A model generated the notes under the pieces. The model was not told the origin of the DNA. It saw only the letters and a list, made by a program, of their open reading frames with translations, and searched no databases. Both the position numbers and the translations under genes were made by a program. From Aplectana chamaeleonis (taxonomy: Eukaryota; Nematoda; Chromadorea; Rhabditida; Cosmocercidae), in NCBI GenBank assembly GCA_029168955.1, contig JAPDOI010001817.1, forward strand, positions 1 through 64,000: a stretch of 64,000 nt of DNA, written 5' to 3'. How positions within the stretch are numbered: position 1 is the stretch's first letter; the number at the start of each line of letters is the position of its first letter. Below, piece by piece: positions 12,803 through 23,869 of this stretch.

Positions 12803-13617
12803 AATTTCTGAAAGTTGGGCTCCGCAGAAAAGGTCAAGGATTTGGCATTGCTCCTAAATGTTGTGAAATTGTTTTATTGGATTTGGCTCTCAACTTGATT
12901 TTTCAAATGTAGTGAAATTGTCGAATTGATTTGGCTGTGATGATACTATATGCAGATAACATAATCATTAAATCTAGTGAAATTGTTTGCAAACGGATTT
13001 GGCAGGAGCTCTATCAATTATCACAGTCAAATCACGCGTCAGAAGGTCCTCTGGCGAGCGAATGAAAGACAAAAAGAAAAAATAATAATCCTCAGTCAAC
13101 AATGCTGAACGAAACGTGGCCTTATGGGCTAGAATTAAGGTTTCCGAATGCTATTCTGCCCTTTCAGTGTAGCTCCCACTAACAATAAGGTACCAGACCT
13201 TCCCTCACCGATGAGATAAAAATCATGAAAACGAAATCTAACGCAATTTACTCGCTACTGACTCTATGTCTTCGTGTCCTCAACGCTTTCACAGTTCGCA
13301 TTGTATAGAAACGTTTTTGCTGCTAGGTTTATTCCTGTTCTCATTCGATTCAATATGCGCTTCAAGGAAAACCCCTTCTGACGCGTGATTTGACTGTGAT
13401 AATTGATAGAGCTCCTGCCAAATCCGTTTGCAACAATTTCACTAGATTTAATGATTATGTTATCTGCATATAGTATCATCACAGCCAAATCAATTCGACA
13501 ATTTCCCTACATTTGAAAAATCAAGTTGAGAGCCAAATCCAATAAAACAATTTCACAACATTTAGGAGCAATGCCAAATCCTTGACCTTTTCTGCGGAGC
13601 CCAACTTTCAGAAATCT
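12803..13617. repeat. Fold-back element with ~240-bp inverted arms
   Basis: The left arm (12803-13044, TTTCTGAAAGTTGGGCTCCG ... ACGCGTCAGAAG) is matched by its reverse complement at 13376-13617 with few changes, separated by a spacer of about 330 bp. The arms contain repeated GTGAAATTGT...GATTTGGC phrases. It abuts a LINE fragment (13618-13765) at a TTAA, so it probably inserted into the same LINE as the neighbouring MITEs. No coding sequence seen. Confidence 0.85.
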
Positions 13618-13765
13618 TTAACTTCGTTTTGCATGCGTAGGATAATATTTTCGTAACCATACTGTAATGCTCCACCTCTTCCCATGTGAGCGAGGAAAGT
13701 CTTCAACAGGTTAATCGGGATGTCCCAAAGCTTAGACCAATCCATAAGTTTTTTGATCGACGTTG
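13618..13765 (-). pseudogene. LINE-a segment S4: RT region after the catalytic motif
   Basis: On the minus strand this reads SIKKLMDWSKLWDIPINLLK followed by TFLAHMGR, the stretch that follows the YADD motif in CR1/jockey-type reverse transcriptases. Its upstream edge is the degenerate TTAA of MITE A1. Joined through TTAA to the segment at 15489-15564 it continues in frame (SALTTSIKKLMDW). It is therefore the fourth of four surviving pieces of one LINE copy. Confidence 0.8.
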
Positions 13766-14334
13766 TTAGAGGTAGTGGTCGCGATGAAAAACGTTATCTA
13801 AAAAACTACAAAAATCGGCTCAGATCGAAAAAAGCTGAAAAACTTGGTGGGTTGTGCGGTGAAAAACGGGCTACAATTAGAGTTTCTAAGATCCAAAGAT
13901 CCCAGTTCGTGCACACGTGCACAGCGCAGCAAAAAAAGATCGCCGCCTCATGCCGAGCAGTCTAAAATCATCGACATTCAGAGGACGAAATAAAGGCAAA
14001 TTCGCTTAATAAAAACAGTTGAACAATGAAAGAAAGCGTGTTTTTTGTTTTTTTTTGTTTCAATGTTTTTGACTAGATGGGTACACAAATCCGAAGGTTC
14101 ATTTATTGAGTTTCAATTTCAAGCCAGCTGATGTTCTTGATATAAGAGGTCATCGATGCCGATGATGTGGAGTGGGCTCGTCCACCATCAAAAGACATAA
14201 AAGTTTAGGCTTCAAATTTGGCCCGAAACAGCGGTTTTTTCGCGATTTTTCTTATAGGTCCTACTACTCTGAACAGAAAAGGGTTTAGAGAGGAAAAGAA
14301 GACAAGCATCTTCTAACGCGACCACTGCCTTTAA
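13766..14334 (+). mobile_element. TTAA MITE, family A, copy 1
   Basis: The left end is a mutated TTAGAGGTAGTGGTCGCG and the right end is CGCGACCACTGCCTTTAA. Internal sequence (AAAACGTTAT, GTGCACACGTGCACAG, CATCGATGCCGATGATGTGG) is shared with copies at 25529-26074, 40627-41172 and 48647-49192. About 550 bp and non-coding. Its right TTAA is shared with MITE B1. Confidence 0.9.
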
Positions 14335-14800
14335 AGGCAGCATACACGCTCGTAAACGTTGTTGGGATAACAATGTGAATCGAACCGTATGCCTTACAAC
14401 ATAATGCCTACGCATTTTGAAGTGTCAAAAACGATCTACAATGCCGCTACATGAGCTAGAAGTTGGCCCCGCCCTGTATTTTCACGCCCCCTGTATTTGC
14501 CCTTTTCCACCAATGCAGGGTTGCTGGGCCATCTTCGCCGTCAGTGACGTGTGTGGTTCACTTGTTAGGCAATCTACCAACAGTACCGACGGTGAATATG
14601 ACTCAGCAACCTTGCGTTGCAGGAAAAGGGCAGTTACAGGGGGCGGGCAGATACAGGGGCGGGGCCAAATTCTAGCTCATGTAGCGGCATTGTGGGTCGT
14701 TTTTGACACTTCAAAATGCGTAGGCGTTGTAATCTGGGCCGCACCATTCTATTTCCGTAGTTATCTCAATCACGTTTACGAGCGTGTATGCTGTCTTTAA
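14331..14800. mobile_element. Palindromic TTAA MITE, family B, copy 1
   Basis: Bounded by TTAA with ends AGGCAGCATACACGCTCGT and ACGAGCGTGTATGCTGTCT. The two halves are largely inverted copies of each other. The right half (14637-14800) is almost identical to the right half of B2 (15325-15488), suggesting recent conversion or duplication. Non-coding; open frames are by-products. Confidence 0.9.
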
Positions 14801-15010
14801 CAGAGGTGTGAGTTTTCAGCAAACCTGGAAGATCTGAGCAATAAGTAAGAAATATAATCGGGGATAATATAATCGGGGATAATACCCCACCTTGGGGAAC
14901 CCCACTAGGGCATGCGAATTCCGATGAGAATTAGTTGCCAACTTTCACCCACATTTTACGGTTTGACAAATACGATTCAATCCATTTTAGGAGGCTACCA
15001 CGTATACAGC
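14801..15010 (-). pseudogene. LINE-a segment S2: RT fingers/palm with SGVPQGG
   Basis: The minus strand reads IRGSLLKWIESYLSNRK, then SGVPQGGVLSPII, then DLPGLLKTHTS, the RT block immediately before the catalytic YADD. There is an in-frame stop and a 15-bp tandem duplication (LSPII twice). The segment is bounded by TTAA on both sides. Frame analysis shows it should follow S1 (16033-16880) and precede S3 (15489-15564), yet in the window it lies after S3 on the minus strand. Confidence 0.85.
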
Positions 15011-15488
15011 TTAAAGGCAGCCTACATGCTCGTAAACTTAATTGAGATAACTACGGATTTAGAATGGTATGGCACCGAACACAACGCCCACGCATTTTGA
15101 AGCGTCAAAAACGACTCACAACGACGCTGCACGAGTCAGAATTTGGCCGGGCCCCTGTATCTGCCCGCCCCCTGTATATGCGTCCTCCTCTAACACAGGA
15201 GTGCTGTGCCATTCCCACCGTCGTTGATGCATGCGGTTTACCTATTGTACCTACTCCACCACCCACAAGCGTCGCCGACGGTGGAAATGGCCCAGCACCC
15301 CTATTTTCGAAGAGGACGCAAATACAGGGGGCGGGCAGATACAGGGGCGGGGCCAAATTCTAGCTCATGTAGCGGCATTGTGGGTCGTTTTTGACACTTC
15401 AAAATGCGTAGGCGTTGTAATCTGGGCCGCACCATTCTATTTCCGTAGTTATCTCAATCACGTTTACGGGCGTGTTTGCTGCCTTTAA
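15011..15488. mobile_element. Palindromic TTAA MITE, family B, copy 2
   Basis: TTAA-bounded, 478 bp, with ends AGGCAGCCTACATGCTCG and CGGGCGTGTTTGCTGCCT. The arms of roughly 200 bp are inverted copies around a central GTCGCCGACGGTGG region. It separates LINE segments S2 and S3. Non-coding. Confidence 0.9.
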
Positions 15489-15564
15489 GGCAGAATGGAC
15501 CTCCGTTTTGTTACTATCGTTGTTTACGTCATAAACTTTGATATCGTCGGCATACATTTGGACT
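15489..15564 (-). pseudogene. LINE-a segment S3: RT catalytic YADD
   Basis: This 76-bp piece between two TTAA sites reads VQMYADDIKVYDVNNDSN on the minus strand and continues to EVHSA, so it holds the catalytic aspartates of a LINE reverse transcriptase. Joined through TTAA it continues S2 (HTSVKVQMYADD) and leads into S4 (EVHSALTTSIKK), both in frame. A direct join to S1, its present neighbour on the minus strand, would be out of frame. Confidence 0.85.
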
Positions 15565-16032
15565 TTAAAGGCAGCATACACGCTCGTAAACGTGGTTGGG
15601 ATAACAATATGAATCGAACCGTATGACTTACAACATAACGCCTACGCATTTTGAAGTGTCAAAAATGAACCACAATGCCGTTACAAAAGTAGCAAATTTG
15701 GCCCCGCCCGTATTTTTACGCCCCCTGTATTTGCCCTTTTCCTCCAACGCAGAGTTGCTGGGTCATCTTCGGCGTCAGTGACGTGTGGGGTTTCATTCGT
15801 TAGGCAATCCACCAACAATACTGACGATGAATATGACCCAGCAACTTTGCCTTGAAGGAAAAGGGCAAATACAGGGGCGTGAAAATACGGGCGGGGCCAA
15901 CTTCTAACTCATGTAGCGGCATTGTGGGTCGTTTTTGACACTTCAAAATGTGTAGGCGTTGTAATCTGGGCCATGCCATTCTATTTCTGTAGTTATCTCA
16001 ATTACGTTTACGAGCGTGTATGCTGCCTTTGA
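15565..16032. mobile_element. Palindromic TTAA MITE, family B, copy 3
   Basis: The left end is TTAAAGGCAGCATACACGCT. The right end GAGCGTGTATGCTGCCTTTGA has its TTAA mutated to TTGA. The halves are inverted copies. It lies between LINE segments S1 and S3. Non-coding. Confidence 0.9.
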
Positions 16033-16880
16033 CTTTAGCAATAGTTTTGTATGATTGACTTAATCGAAGGCTTTGGAGAGATCGAAATAAATGACGTCAA
16101 CAGAACATGTATTGTTTAGTGCGGAATACCAGTCGAATGTACTGTCAATCAGCTGTGTTGTGGTAGACGCGCCCTTAGAAAACCCGTGTTGTTCAGGTGG
16201 AAGCGGGTGGTGTCGCGAAAGCCGGTCAACTAGCATGTCTCTTATTATTTTCTGAATAATTTTTATTGGTGTTGGTGTTATAGGTCGGAAGTTTGTCACA
16301 GAACAAGAATTTGGGGTTTTCGGAATAGCCTTCACTATGACTTTTTTCTAAATAGACGGTACAGTATCAGTTAGAAGGGATATACTGAATATCATGCATA
16401 GTGGTTTGAAGAGGTCCATACTACGTTTTTTATGAACAATTTGAGGGATTCCATCGATAGAGGCGGAAGATGATGTTTTCAGATGCCGTAGATATTTCAG
16501 AACATCGTAGGGATCGATTGAAATGGTATTCAATGGGGGGATTGATATAAGACTGTTATCAGCAGCGATAGAATCATTTTGAGTTCGTTCAGAGAATACA
16601 CTAGAGAAGTATGTTCCCAAAACTTCAGCTTTTTGAGCGTCTTCAGCAAAAGAATTCCCATCTTGATCTTGTAACACAGGGAGTTTACCAGATCCCTCAA
16701 GCTTTTTCCTCATGAAGTTGAAAAAAGGTTTTGTTGAGGATTGTTCCGCAAGGCGTTTTTCACGCTTGGAATTAAACTTTTTGATATGAAAATTGATATC
16801 AGATCAGACTTTTTTGTAATTAGGATTTACAGTATCATGTAAAAGACGTTCTTTTTGATCCAGCAAAATTTGAATATGCT
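16033..16880 (-). pseudogene. LINE-a segment S1: RT N-terminal part
   Basis: The minus strand encodes the linker and first RT blocks of a CR1/jockey-type LINE: KPFFNFMRKKLEGSG, then LGTYFSSVFSE, then NFRPITPTPIKII, then PPEQHGFSKGAS and VIYFDLSKAFD, followed by a stop where Lys is usual, then VNHTKLLLK. There are several stops or frame changes, so it is not functional. It ends at a TTAA target occupied by B3. The upstream side is cut by a hAT-type end at 16889. The endonuclease and ORF1 are absent. Confidence 0.88.
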
Positions 16881-16888
16881 CAGGATCA

Positions 16889-17223
16889 GGGGTGTGCGTT
16901 TTTCGTTTTTCGCCCATTTTGGCGAAAAAAATCAATATCGAAAAAAACGAAAAAGTTTAAATTTTTTTTGATTTTTTTCGGTCTGAAATTTATGGTTCTG
17001 GTGCGACTTGCAGTGGATCCTTTGCTGCCTACAGACGTCTGCAGCAAGCTTGCACTTGTCTTTGATTTGGTCTCACAAGGGAGGTTTGTTACCTTCCGGT
17101 GGCGATTCTGAAAATCAGGTTGTCGTTGCTGTAGGTCTGTGAGAGTATATAAATGACCCGTGCTTGAAATTGGCTAAATGGCTAAGAAAAACGGCATTTT
17201 GAATGCTCAAAAAAGAAGTAAGG
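16889..17223. mobile_element. hAT-type element end fragment
   Basis: Begins CAGGGGTGTGCGTTTTTCGT, the same terminal pattern as the complete element at 17232-17692, and is rich in GAAAAA/TTTTTCG runs. The opposite CACCCCTG end was not found, so I treat it as a truncated or older copy that was hit by the later insertion. Confidence 0.55.
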
Positions 17224-17231
17224 GTACCTAC

Positions 17232-17692
17232 CAGGGCTGTGCGTTAATAACGTTAACGTGTTAACGCATTAACTGGTTAACGCGGTTTTTTTTTCAAAAA
17301 TTAACGATTAACGGTTAAAGAAAAAGTCCCGAAATCACGTTAATTTTTATTTCGTTAATGTTCCATCCATCTATGCTTTTTTGCATGTCAGGATTCCTAT
17401 TCTTGAAGAGTATTCGTTTATTGTTCTGGCTGATAGTATTAATAATCCATGAAGATGATTTCCAAGTTTGGAGTGTACTGACTGCGGTGTTTGGTATGGA
17501 ACGTGTTTCATGTTTTTTTTTGGGACGTCTGGTTATTTATCGATTTTCGTGGTGGTCAGGTAATGTTTTCAAAATTGTTAACGAAATGCAAAATTAACGT
17601 GTTAACGCATTAACGGATTAACGCGGTTTTTTTTCAAAAATTAACGATTAACGGTTAACGAAAAATTTTTTTTTCATTAACGCACACCCCTG
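17232..17692. mobile_element. hAT MITE with perfect 8-bp target duplication
   Basis: The ends are CAGGGCTGTGCGTTAA and TTAACGCACACCCCTG. It is flanked on both sides by the 8-bp repeat GTACCTAC (17224-17231 and 17693-17700). CAGGG-type ends plus an 8-bp duplication identify the hAT superfamily. The ends are lined with repeated TTAACG/GTTAACG words. It is 461 bp long without a transposase, so it is non-autonomous. Confidence 0.9.
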
Positions 17693-17700
17693 GTACCTAC

Positions 17701-18340
17701 CCATCAGGGAATTTGCGGGGCGTTCAGAAAATTTTTTTCGGATTCGGTTCAAAACTTTCAACTGTTTAGGGCGCTGAATCCGAATCTGGGTTCTATTTCG
17801 GGCCAGACAGAGTTACTGTAGGTTACGGCAGGAATAATGCCTTTTAACAGACGATATCTGCCTTAGAATTTCGAAAGTCGAAAAATGGAGCTCAAATTCG
17901 TGTTCAGAGTCCCAGATATGTAACACCCACAGTAAAATTTTGAGTTAAATCTTAGACTTTGACCGAGCTACCGTATACCCATCGTAACCTACCGTTATCT
18001 TTCGAGAATCGATAAACGAGTTGCAGATTCGTGTTAGGCAGCCCGAATGGCCCCAATGTACAAGTTTTGAGGCGATTTGATCGTAGGATTCTTGAAATCG
18101 TCAAAAGTCGCGTTTAGGGCAGCAAATTTTCCCCCATTTCGAAGCTTCGGACAAAATCGGACGTTTTGTTTTTGAAATATTGACAAATGGGCCCAGATTC
18201 GTAGTCAGCAACCAAAACGACCCCCAGAAACAAGTTTGAAGCTCAATCCGAGACATTTTTTCGAACGCCCTTAAAATTGTGATTCCCTTGCCAGAATCAT
18301 TTCGCATAAAAGCAAACATGATCTGCTACTTGCACAACGG
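17701..18340. repeat. Degenerate tandem repeat, related to 20290-21190
   Basis: Phrases such as CAGATTCGTGTT, CGATAAACGAGTTGC, TACCGTATACCCATCG and TTGAGTTAAATCT recur at intervals of roughly 100-160 bp. The same vocabulary appears at 20290-21190 mainly on the opposite strand (for example GATTTAACTCAAAA and TTACGGTGGGTATGCGG). Strongly diverged; the unit length is approximate. No gene. Confidence 0.5.
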
Positions 18341-19661
18341 TAACCTCTACGACATCACTTTCGATAAAAAATTAGACTGACTGGGTCTAAATTTCTTGGG
18401 TTTCCTGTTTATCAGCAGACTAAAACGACTATGGCGCATCTTTTGAGCATTGCCATAACACTCAGGAATAATCCTCCGAAGAACCAAAAATACGAAATTC
18501 GACAGGCGGAAACATCACCACTCTAAATAGTAACGCTAATCGATTCCGCATAGCTGATAACCTGCATTGGTACTTTGAAGGCAGCGTTCACGATAATAAT
18601 TCTCAATGACTGCTCGTCGTAAAATGCTAGGCGAGAAGAGTTCTATGCTCCCAGGGTCGAAAAAGCGGTTTAAAAAGAGCTAGGAATGGCAAAACAACGG
18701 ATGCAAGCAGGCGATCTGAGGTAACCGAAACGTCTCATGTCCCCTTTCCGCTCCCTAGACCCTCGAGATTGTGATAACATGAAGTAATCAAGTCAGGGAA
18801 GTACTAATAAGCGAGCTAAACCGCTTGATTGCATTTATAGGTAACATACTTCATAGCGGTCAATTCCTCCACGCTCAAAAGTCAACGTAAGCAAAAGTGG
18901 CCCTCTTTTAGCACAAAAACACGGTTTTCACCTTCTCTTTAAGCATACCTTGCTGTATAGGGCACCAGACCTTCCGTAAACGGTTGAGACATCAAGAGTG
19001 AAATCTATTGTGAACACTGCTTCAAGGTCAGTAATTTCGTTTTCGTTTAAGATGTTCATGAAAAAGACGTGGAGAATTGCTCTTTGGAGGCCCATAATTC
19101 TCAAGCAGGAGCCAAACAAAATTTTTCTGCTCCCTCTATCGATCCATACCATAAAAAACTGCGAATGAAAACATTCTTGGGCGAGTGGCATCATGTATAG
19201 TTCCATCCAGCAAAAGTGGTTGAACCTAACCCCTGTGTAGACACCACGACTCAATGCGTGTGGTTGCGTTGCGGCCATGAACTTCCAATAGCGCCGAGAG
19301 ACTGAGCTACTGGTCAGTGCTGACCTCGACGCGATCACTCACACTGAAATTCAACATGACAGCGCAAGAAGTTCGTGCCATACATCGAGAACTATTGATG
19401 TTCGTCTCTGTGCAACGTTTGTTCCGTTTTGATCAGGGACTTGCCCACGATTTTCAACTACTACGAATTCGGTTTTTTTCATAAAGTTAAGGACGACATT
19501 CGAGCCCACAGTTTTGAACAAAAGCTCGAAAAAGCGTGGACATGATTGTTCAGAGAACTACCGCAGTTTAAACAAAAATTTCACAATAAGAATTTAGAAG
19601 GGTGTTCAGCGCTGCAATTTAGTCAGGATTCAACACTGCAACAAGGGTAAAATTGCTCACA
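18341..19661. other. No recognisable gene; one degenerate MITE end
   Basis: A GAAGGCAGCGTTCACGATAA sequence at about 18579 looks like one end of a TTAA-type MITE whose partner end I could not place. A 136-codon open frame on the minus strand (19338-18928) has no recognisable motif and no supporting context. Confidence 0.45.
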
Positions 19662-20133
19662 TTAAAGGCAGTGTTCACGATGATTTTCGTTCCCGAGTTT
19701 TCCACTCAAACAATGCGTTGGCAACCAAGTGTTACCAAAATTACGAAGAAACGGCGAGAAAGGCACTACATCGTCTTATTTCGGTGATATTATTCTCTGG
19801 CCTGGACTAGTTGTCCGATTCGACGAACACGTTCACGGTGGTTGTCACCGGTGAAAAATGTGGTTAATCGAAAATAGAAAATTATTTTATGCAAAAAAGT
19901 ATTAGTTAGGGTCCGAAGGAAGGGGCGGAGCAACAGAAAGCAGAAAACGGCAAAGGACGGGTCCACAAAACATTTCATCGTCACAACGAACAGTTCCTGG
20001 GAGAGTAAAGAATTTTGTGAACTTCTAGTCCGTTTTTCTCAGTTTCTCCGTCATTTTAGTTCTACCTGGGGGTCAGTTAATCGATTTTGCGAATAACCTC
20101 AAAATTGAAGATTATCGTGAACACTGCCTTCAA
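19662..20133 (+). mobile_element. TTAA MITE, family C, copy 1
   Basis: TTAAAGGCAGTGTTCACGAT at the left and ATCGTGAACACTGCCTTCAA at the right. It is the most complete family C copy here. Internal landmarks are AACCAAGTGTTACCAAAATT, GGTGGTTGTCACCGG, GGACGGGTCCACAAAACATT and TCAAAATTGAAGATTATCG. About 470 bp, non-coding; short frames are shadows. Confidence 0.9.
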
Positions 20134-20289
20134 GGCAAATGCGTAAAAATAATGAGAAGACTTGCAGAGAATTTGGCTGGCTTTTGTGGCTCAATAGTAA
20201 AACTGCGCAGTACAACGCCCGAGCTACAGGTTCCAAGAAGTTTCAAGCTTGAAAAGGTCGTTTTTTGTGCTTTTTGTATCTTCCAAAAA

Positions 20290-21190
20290 AACGCATTAGT
20301 CTTTGGAAAATTCGGAAACGGACCTCATAAATGTGCTCATCACCAAAACTACCTCCCCTAAGCAAAGTTTGGGTGAAGGCGCATTTTTCATACTTTGTCC
20401 AGAGAGACAGCGTTTTGGACTTAGAGGGCTCTGGAACCGTTTAAGAAAAATGTTCCAGATTTGACTTAACATTCTCCCAGGATGGTTTTTTGGGGTGCTG
20501 ATAACGAATTTATGGTTTGCTAGTCGATTTTCCAAAGCTTTCGACTAATTTCTTTCGAAGCTTTCCAACCTGGAAAAATTTCGAGGGAAAAACGCCACTT
20601 TCGAGATTTCTACGATAGATATGTATCAAAATCCTTCCTGAAAATTATTTGAAGTGCTAAACACGAATCTGGAGTCCGTTTATCGATTTTTTTGCAGATT
20701 GCGGTAGATTACGGTGGGTATGCGGTAGTTTGGTCAAAATCTCAGATTTAACTCAAAATTTGTATACGAGGGTTATTCGGGGTGGAGAATACGAATTTAA
20801 CGTTCGTTTGTCGATTGTTAAAATACTAAGGTGGTTTTTGACACCTAAATGGCATGTTACCTACCGTAACCAAAAGTAAACCTCGAAATTTCGACAAATG
20901 GACTCCAGATTCGTGTTTCCCACCATAGACTACCCCTACACACGTTTTGAGCTAAATCCGAGAAAAAATTTTCGAAACTCCAAAAAAATGCCTGATGAAA
21001 AAAATACCTGCAAAAAATCGATGAACGGATTCGTGTTTAGCACTCCAAATAACCCTCAGAGAATGATTTTGACCTTTGCCTTTTCGGTACCCTTACCTTT
21101 TCGCGAGGCTCAAAAAATGCTCATAACTTTTTTGAACCGGCAGCTCGGGGCGGGATACTGCCCATTTTTACAATTGAGCCAGAAGAGATA
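20290..21190. repeat. Degenerate tandem repeat, opposite-strand relative of 17701-18340
   Basis: Shares words with 17701-18340, largely in reverse complement, around CGAATCTGGAGTCCG, GATTTAACTCAAAA and CCAGATTCGTGTT. Repeated every one to two hundred bases with heavy divergence. No coding support. Confidence 0.45.
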
Positions 21191-21227
21191 CTAACGATAC
21201 TAGTCGTTTTCGCAAATGCGTTTGACA

Positions 21228-21302
21228 CTCTTGACACTTCCCTTGTAAGCTGATTTTTGTAGTTTTTCCGATAACATTTCTCATCGTGACCGCTGCCTTT
21301 AA
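21228..21302 (-). mobile_element. Family A MITE end fragment
   Basis: Read on the minus strand it starts TTAAAGGCAGCGGTCACGAT, followed by GTTATCGGAAAAACTAC, which matches the 5' end of family A. The rest of the element is missing or replaced. Confidence 0.6.
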
Positions 21303-21654
21303 CCGTCTACCATTGTCGCACATACATATGCGTATACCTTCTATGAGTTCGACCCTTGTCCCTTGAGTAAATTTGCAACAAGCCGCGATTCACGGTTTTT
21401 TTTCTGTATTCTGCCCAATTTTACCTATTTCTACAGAAAACAGAAAAAAAGGCCAAAAATGGGCAGAAAACAGAAATCAGAAAATTCCGCACAACCCTGG
21501 TTCGGGATGCGTTTCGCTCCAGCTTTCCATCGTTTTGAGTAATGTGAATGTTGCAGAAGCATAAGAAAATTTTCTATTTCGGAATTAATGGTTTAACAAA
21601 GAACAGGAAACCGAATGTTGTGCGGCTTTTAAATGTGAACATAATTCTGAACAT

Positions 21655-21867
21655 GGGTGTGGGTCGTCTGCTATGGACGGAACCTTAGAGGAGGACGCGA
21701 ATACAGAGGGCGGGCAGATGAAGGGGCGGGACCAACTTCTCACTCGTGTAGCGTCATTTTGGGTCGTTTTTGACGCTTCAAAATGCGTGGGCGTTGTGTT
21801 CGGTGCCATACCATACTAATTCCTTAGTTATCTCAATTACGTTTGCGAGCATGCATGCTGCCTTTAA
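21655..21867 (+). mobile_element. Family B MITE, half copy
   Basis: Matches the right half of the family B elements (GAGGGCGGGCAGATGAAGGG, then TCAAAATGCGTGGGCGTTGT, then GCATGCATGCTGCCTTTAA). The left half is absent, so it cannot form the full hairpin. Confidence 0.75.
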
Positions 21868-22399
21868 ATGAATCTCGAGTGCTCGCCCTCTAAACTTGAA
21901 TTGCACCTTACTTAAAAATTGTGCAATGAATCTGAAACACGAAACGAATAAATAACCACTATTCTGGAAAAAATTCTTTTTAGAGAACCTCTGAAAATTA
22001 CTATCCTTTTACCAAAATATTCCTATTACCACTGTTCAATGGAGTACTCATTCCGGTGCCGATTTTTTATATCGAGTATTGCTCCAACTTAAGAAGTCCA
22101 GTTTTTTGTGGTGGTATTCCAAAGCCATTTCTTACCTTGCTATTGCAATACGAAAAGTGTATGAAAAATAGTATTTTTTCACCGTTACTTCTCGAACATT
22201 CGTATCGTTTTTTTTTGTACAAGCTTTTTATTTTGCCGTTTGTCGATTGTCGATCGCCGCTTTTGGACAAATTTTCTCGATTTCCATTTGCCAAATTTTC
22301 AAAATCGTTTGCCGCACATCCCTGGTGCTCATACACCAATTCCTAAAATTGTATTTATTCAATATAATCAGTGAATTCGAGATATTATGGAGTTCTAGA

Positions 22400-23630
22400 A
22401 GGGTTCTTGAATGAGTTCTGAATCCGGTCTTTTCACCAGAAATTCAATTTTAAAATTTCATTTTTTTGTAGGAAAAATTCAAAGTTTTCAAAATTACCAC
22501 AATGCGGACGCAATTCCACGTAGTGAAGCTAGAAAAACCTTTTCTCGCGACTGGAACTCCAGTAGTAGGAAAATCCAGAAGTGTTCAAGAAAGAAATTCA
22601 AAACTGGTAATTCTATTGATTTTTTTGGAGAAAAATGGAAAATTTGCTAGATTATCGCATTCTTAAAACAATCTCCTGTGACGAGATTCATGGGATTCAA
22701 AGAAGGTTCTGGTATCAAAATTAAAAAATTGTTCTAATAATGAAAATTCAACTTTGAAATTTTTAATTTTTTTTTTGCGGAAAGAATTAATTCTTTTAAA
22801 TTCAGGATTTTTAAAATGAATGCTGATGAAATATATGCGCTCTTATGAACAGTGAAACATTCCTAGGGAGTTTTCACACTGAAAATAGAAATTAAGAGAA
22901 AATTCAAATTTCATCTGTTTTTTCGGGAAAAAAAATTGAAGATTTTCACGATTCCCACATTTTCGAAATAAATTCATATAATGAAGCTAGAAATACATGC
23001 ACTTCAAAGAGAAATTCGGAAAGAAATTCAAAATTTGTGGTCTCAGTAAAAATTCAATTTCGATAATTTTTTTTTGAAAAATTATTGGAAAAGGTTTGGA
23101 ATTCTATATTTCTGAAACAATTTCGGAACAAATTAATGCGCTATACACGAAGAATATAGAACTCGAGGAGTATTTCAGCACGAAAATTGAAATTGGTCAC
23201 TTTATAAAGATTGTAATTTTTGAATGAAATTTTTTTGAACTGTTCATTTTTGATGCATTTCTGTACACTTGCTGATTCTGGACATGATTTCTTCGTGTGA
23301 GGAGAAAAAACAAAGATTGCAAAGCAAATTCCTTACTTGGTTGTTGAAATGCGCTCTGATACCTACCTTTTTTGAATGTGAAATCAAATAATTAACCCGA
23401 TTTAAAGGCGCGATTTGCGTTTAACTTCTAATGTCTGATTTCTTCTCAAAGTTTCGCAATTTATCTCAGAATAAGTCACTATTATAGAAGAACTTCGTGA
23501 TTTTACCACATTAAAATCCATAAATTGTTAGGAAAAATGACTTTTTTATGAACATTTATTATTTTTTTTGCTGTCAAAATGTTTCAGAAGAAACACAGAG
23601 GATAAAAAATGGCATATGAATGTGATAAAT
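22400..23630. repeat. AT-rich degenerate tandem repeat
   Basis: AT-rich stretch in which the pattern AATTCAATTT..AAATTTTTTTTT..GAAAAATT recurs near 22435, 22745, 22900 and 23045, often followed by GAAGCTAGAAA or ATTAATGCGC phrases. The apparent spacing is about 150 bp or a multiple of it. Divergence is high. No gene is supported. Confidence 0.5.
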
Positions 23631-23869
23631 ACTAGAAAACGTCAAGAAATCCACTTATAACAACACTTAAACGCCAGCTCCATTTGGACACGAGGGACAT
23701 TGGATGGCTACCGTAACCCAAAATCTTCCACTGAGTTCCATTTTGAATTTTTATACATTCAGTAGATCGCATTTTTGATGCTGATTCCGAATTTGGCTTC
23801 CATTTTCCGATTGGACCACTTTGAAGCGAGTTATTCAAAAACGACGCCAAACGGCGCGCTCCGGCGCTC

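Noticed and set aside
18928..19338. 136-codon minus-strand frame
   Set aside because: No domain, no neighbouring exon and a repeat-rich setting; likely chance.
22220..22330. hAT-type end GCCGCACATCCCTGG
   Set aside because: It resembles a hAT terminus, but no matching second end or 8-bp duplication was found.
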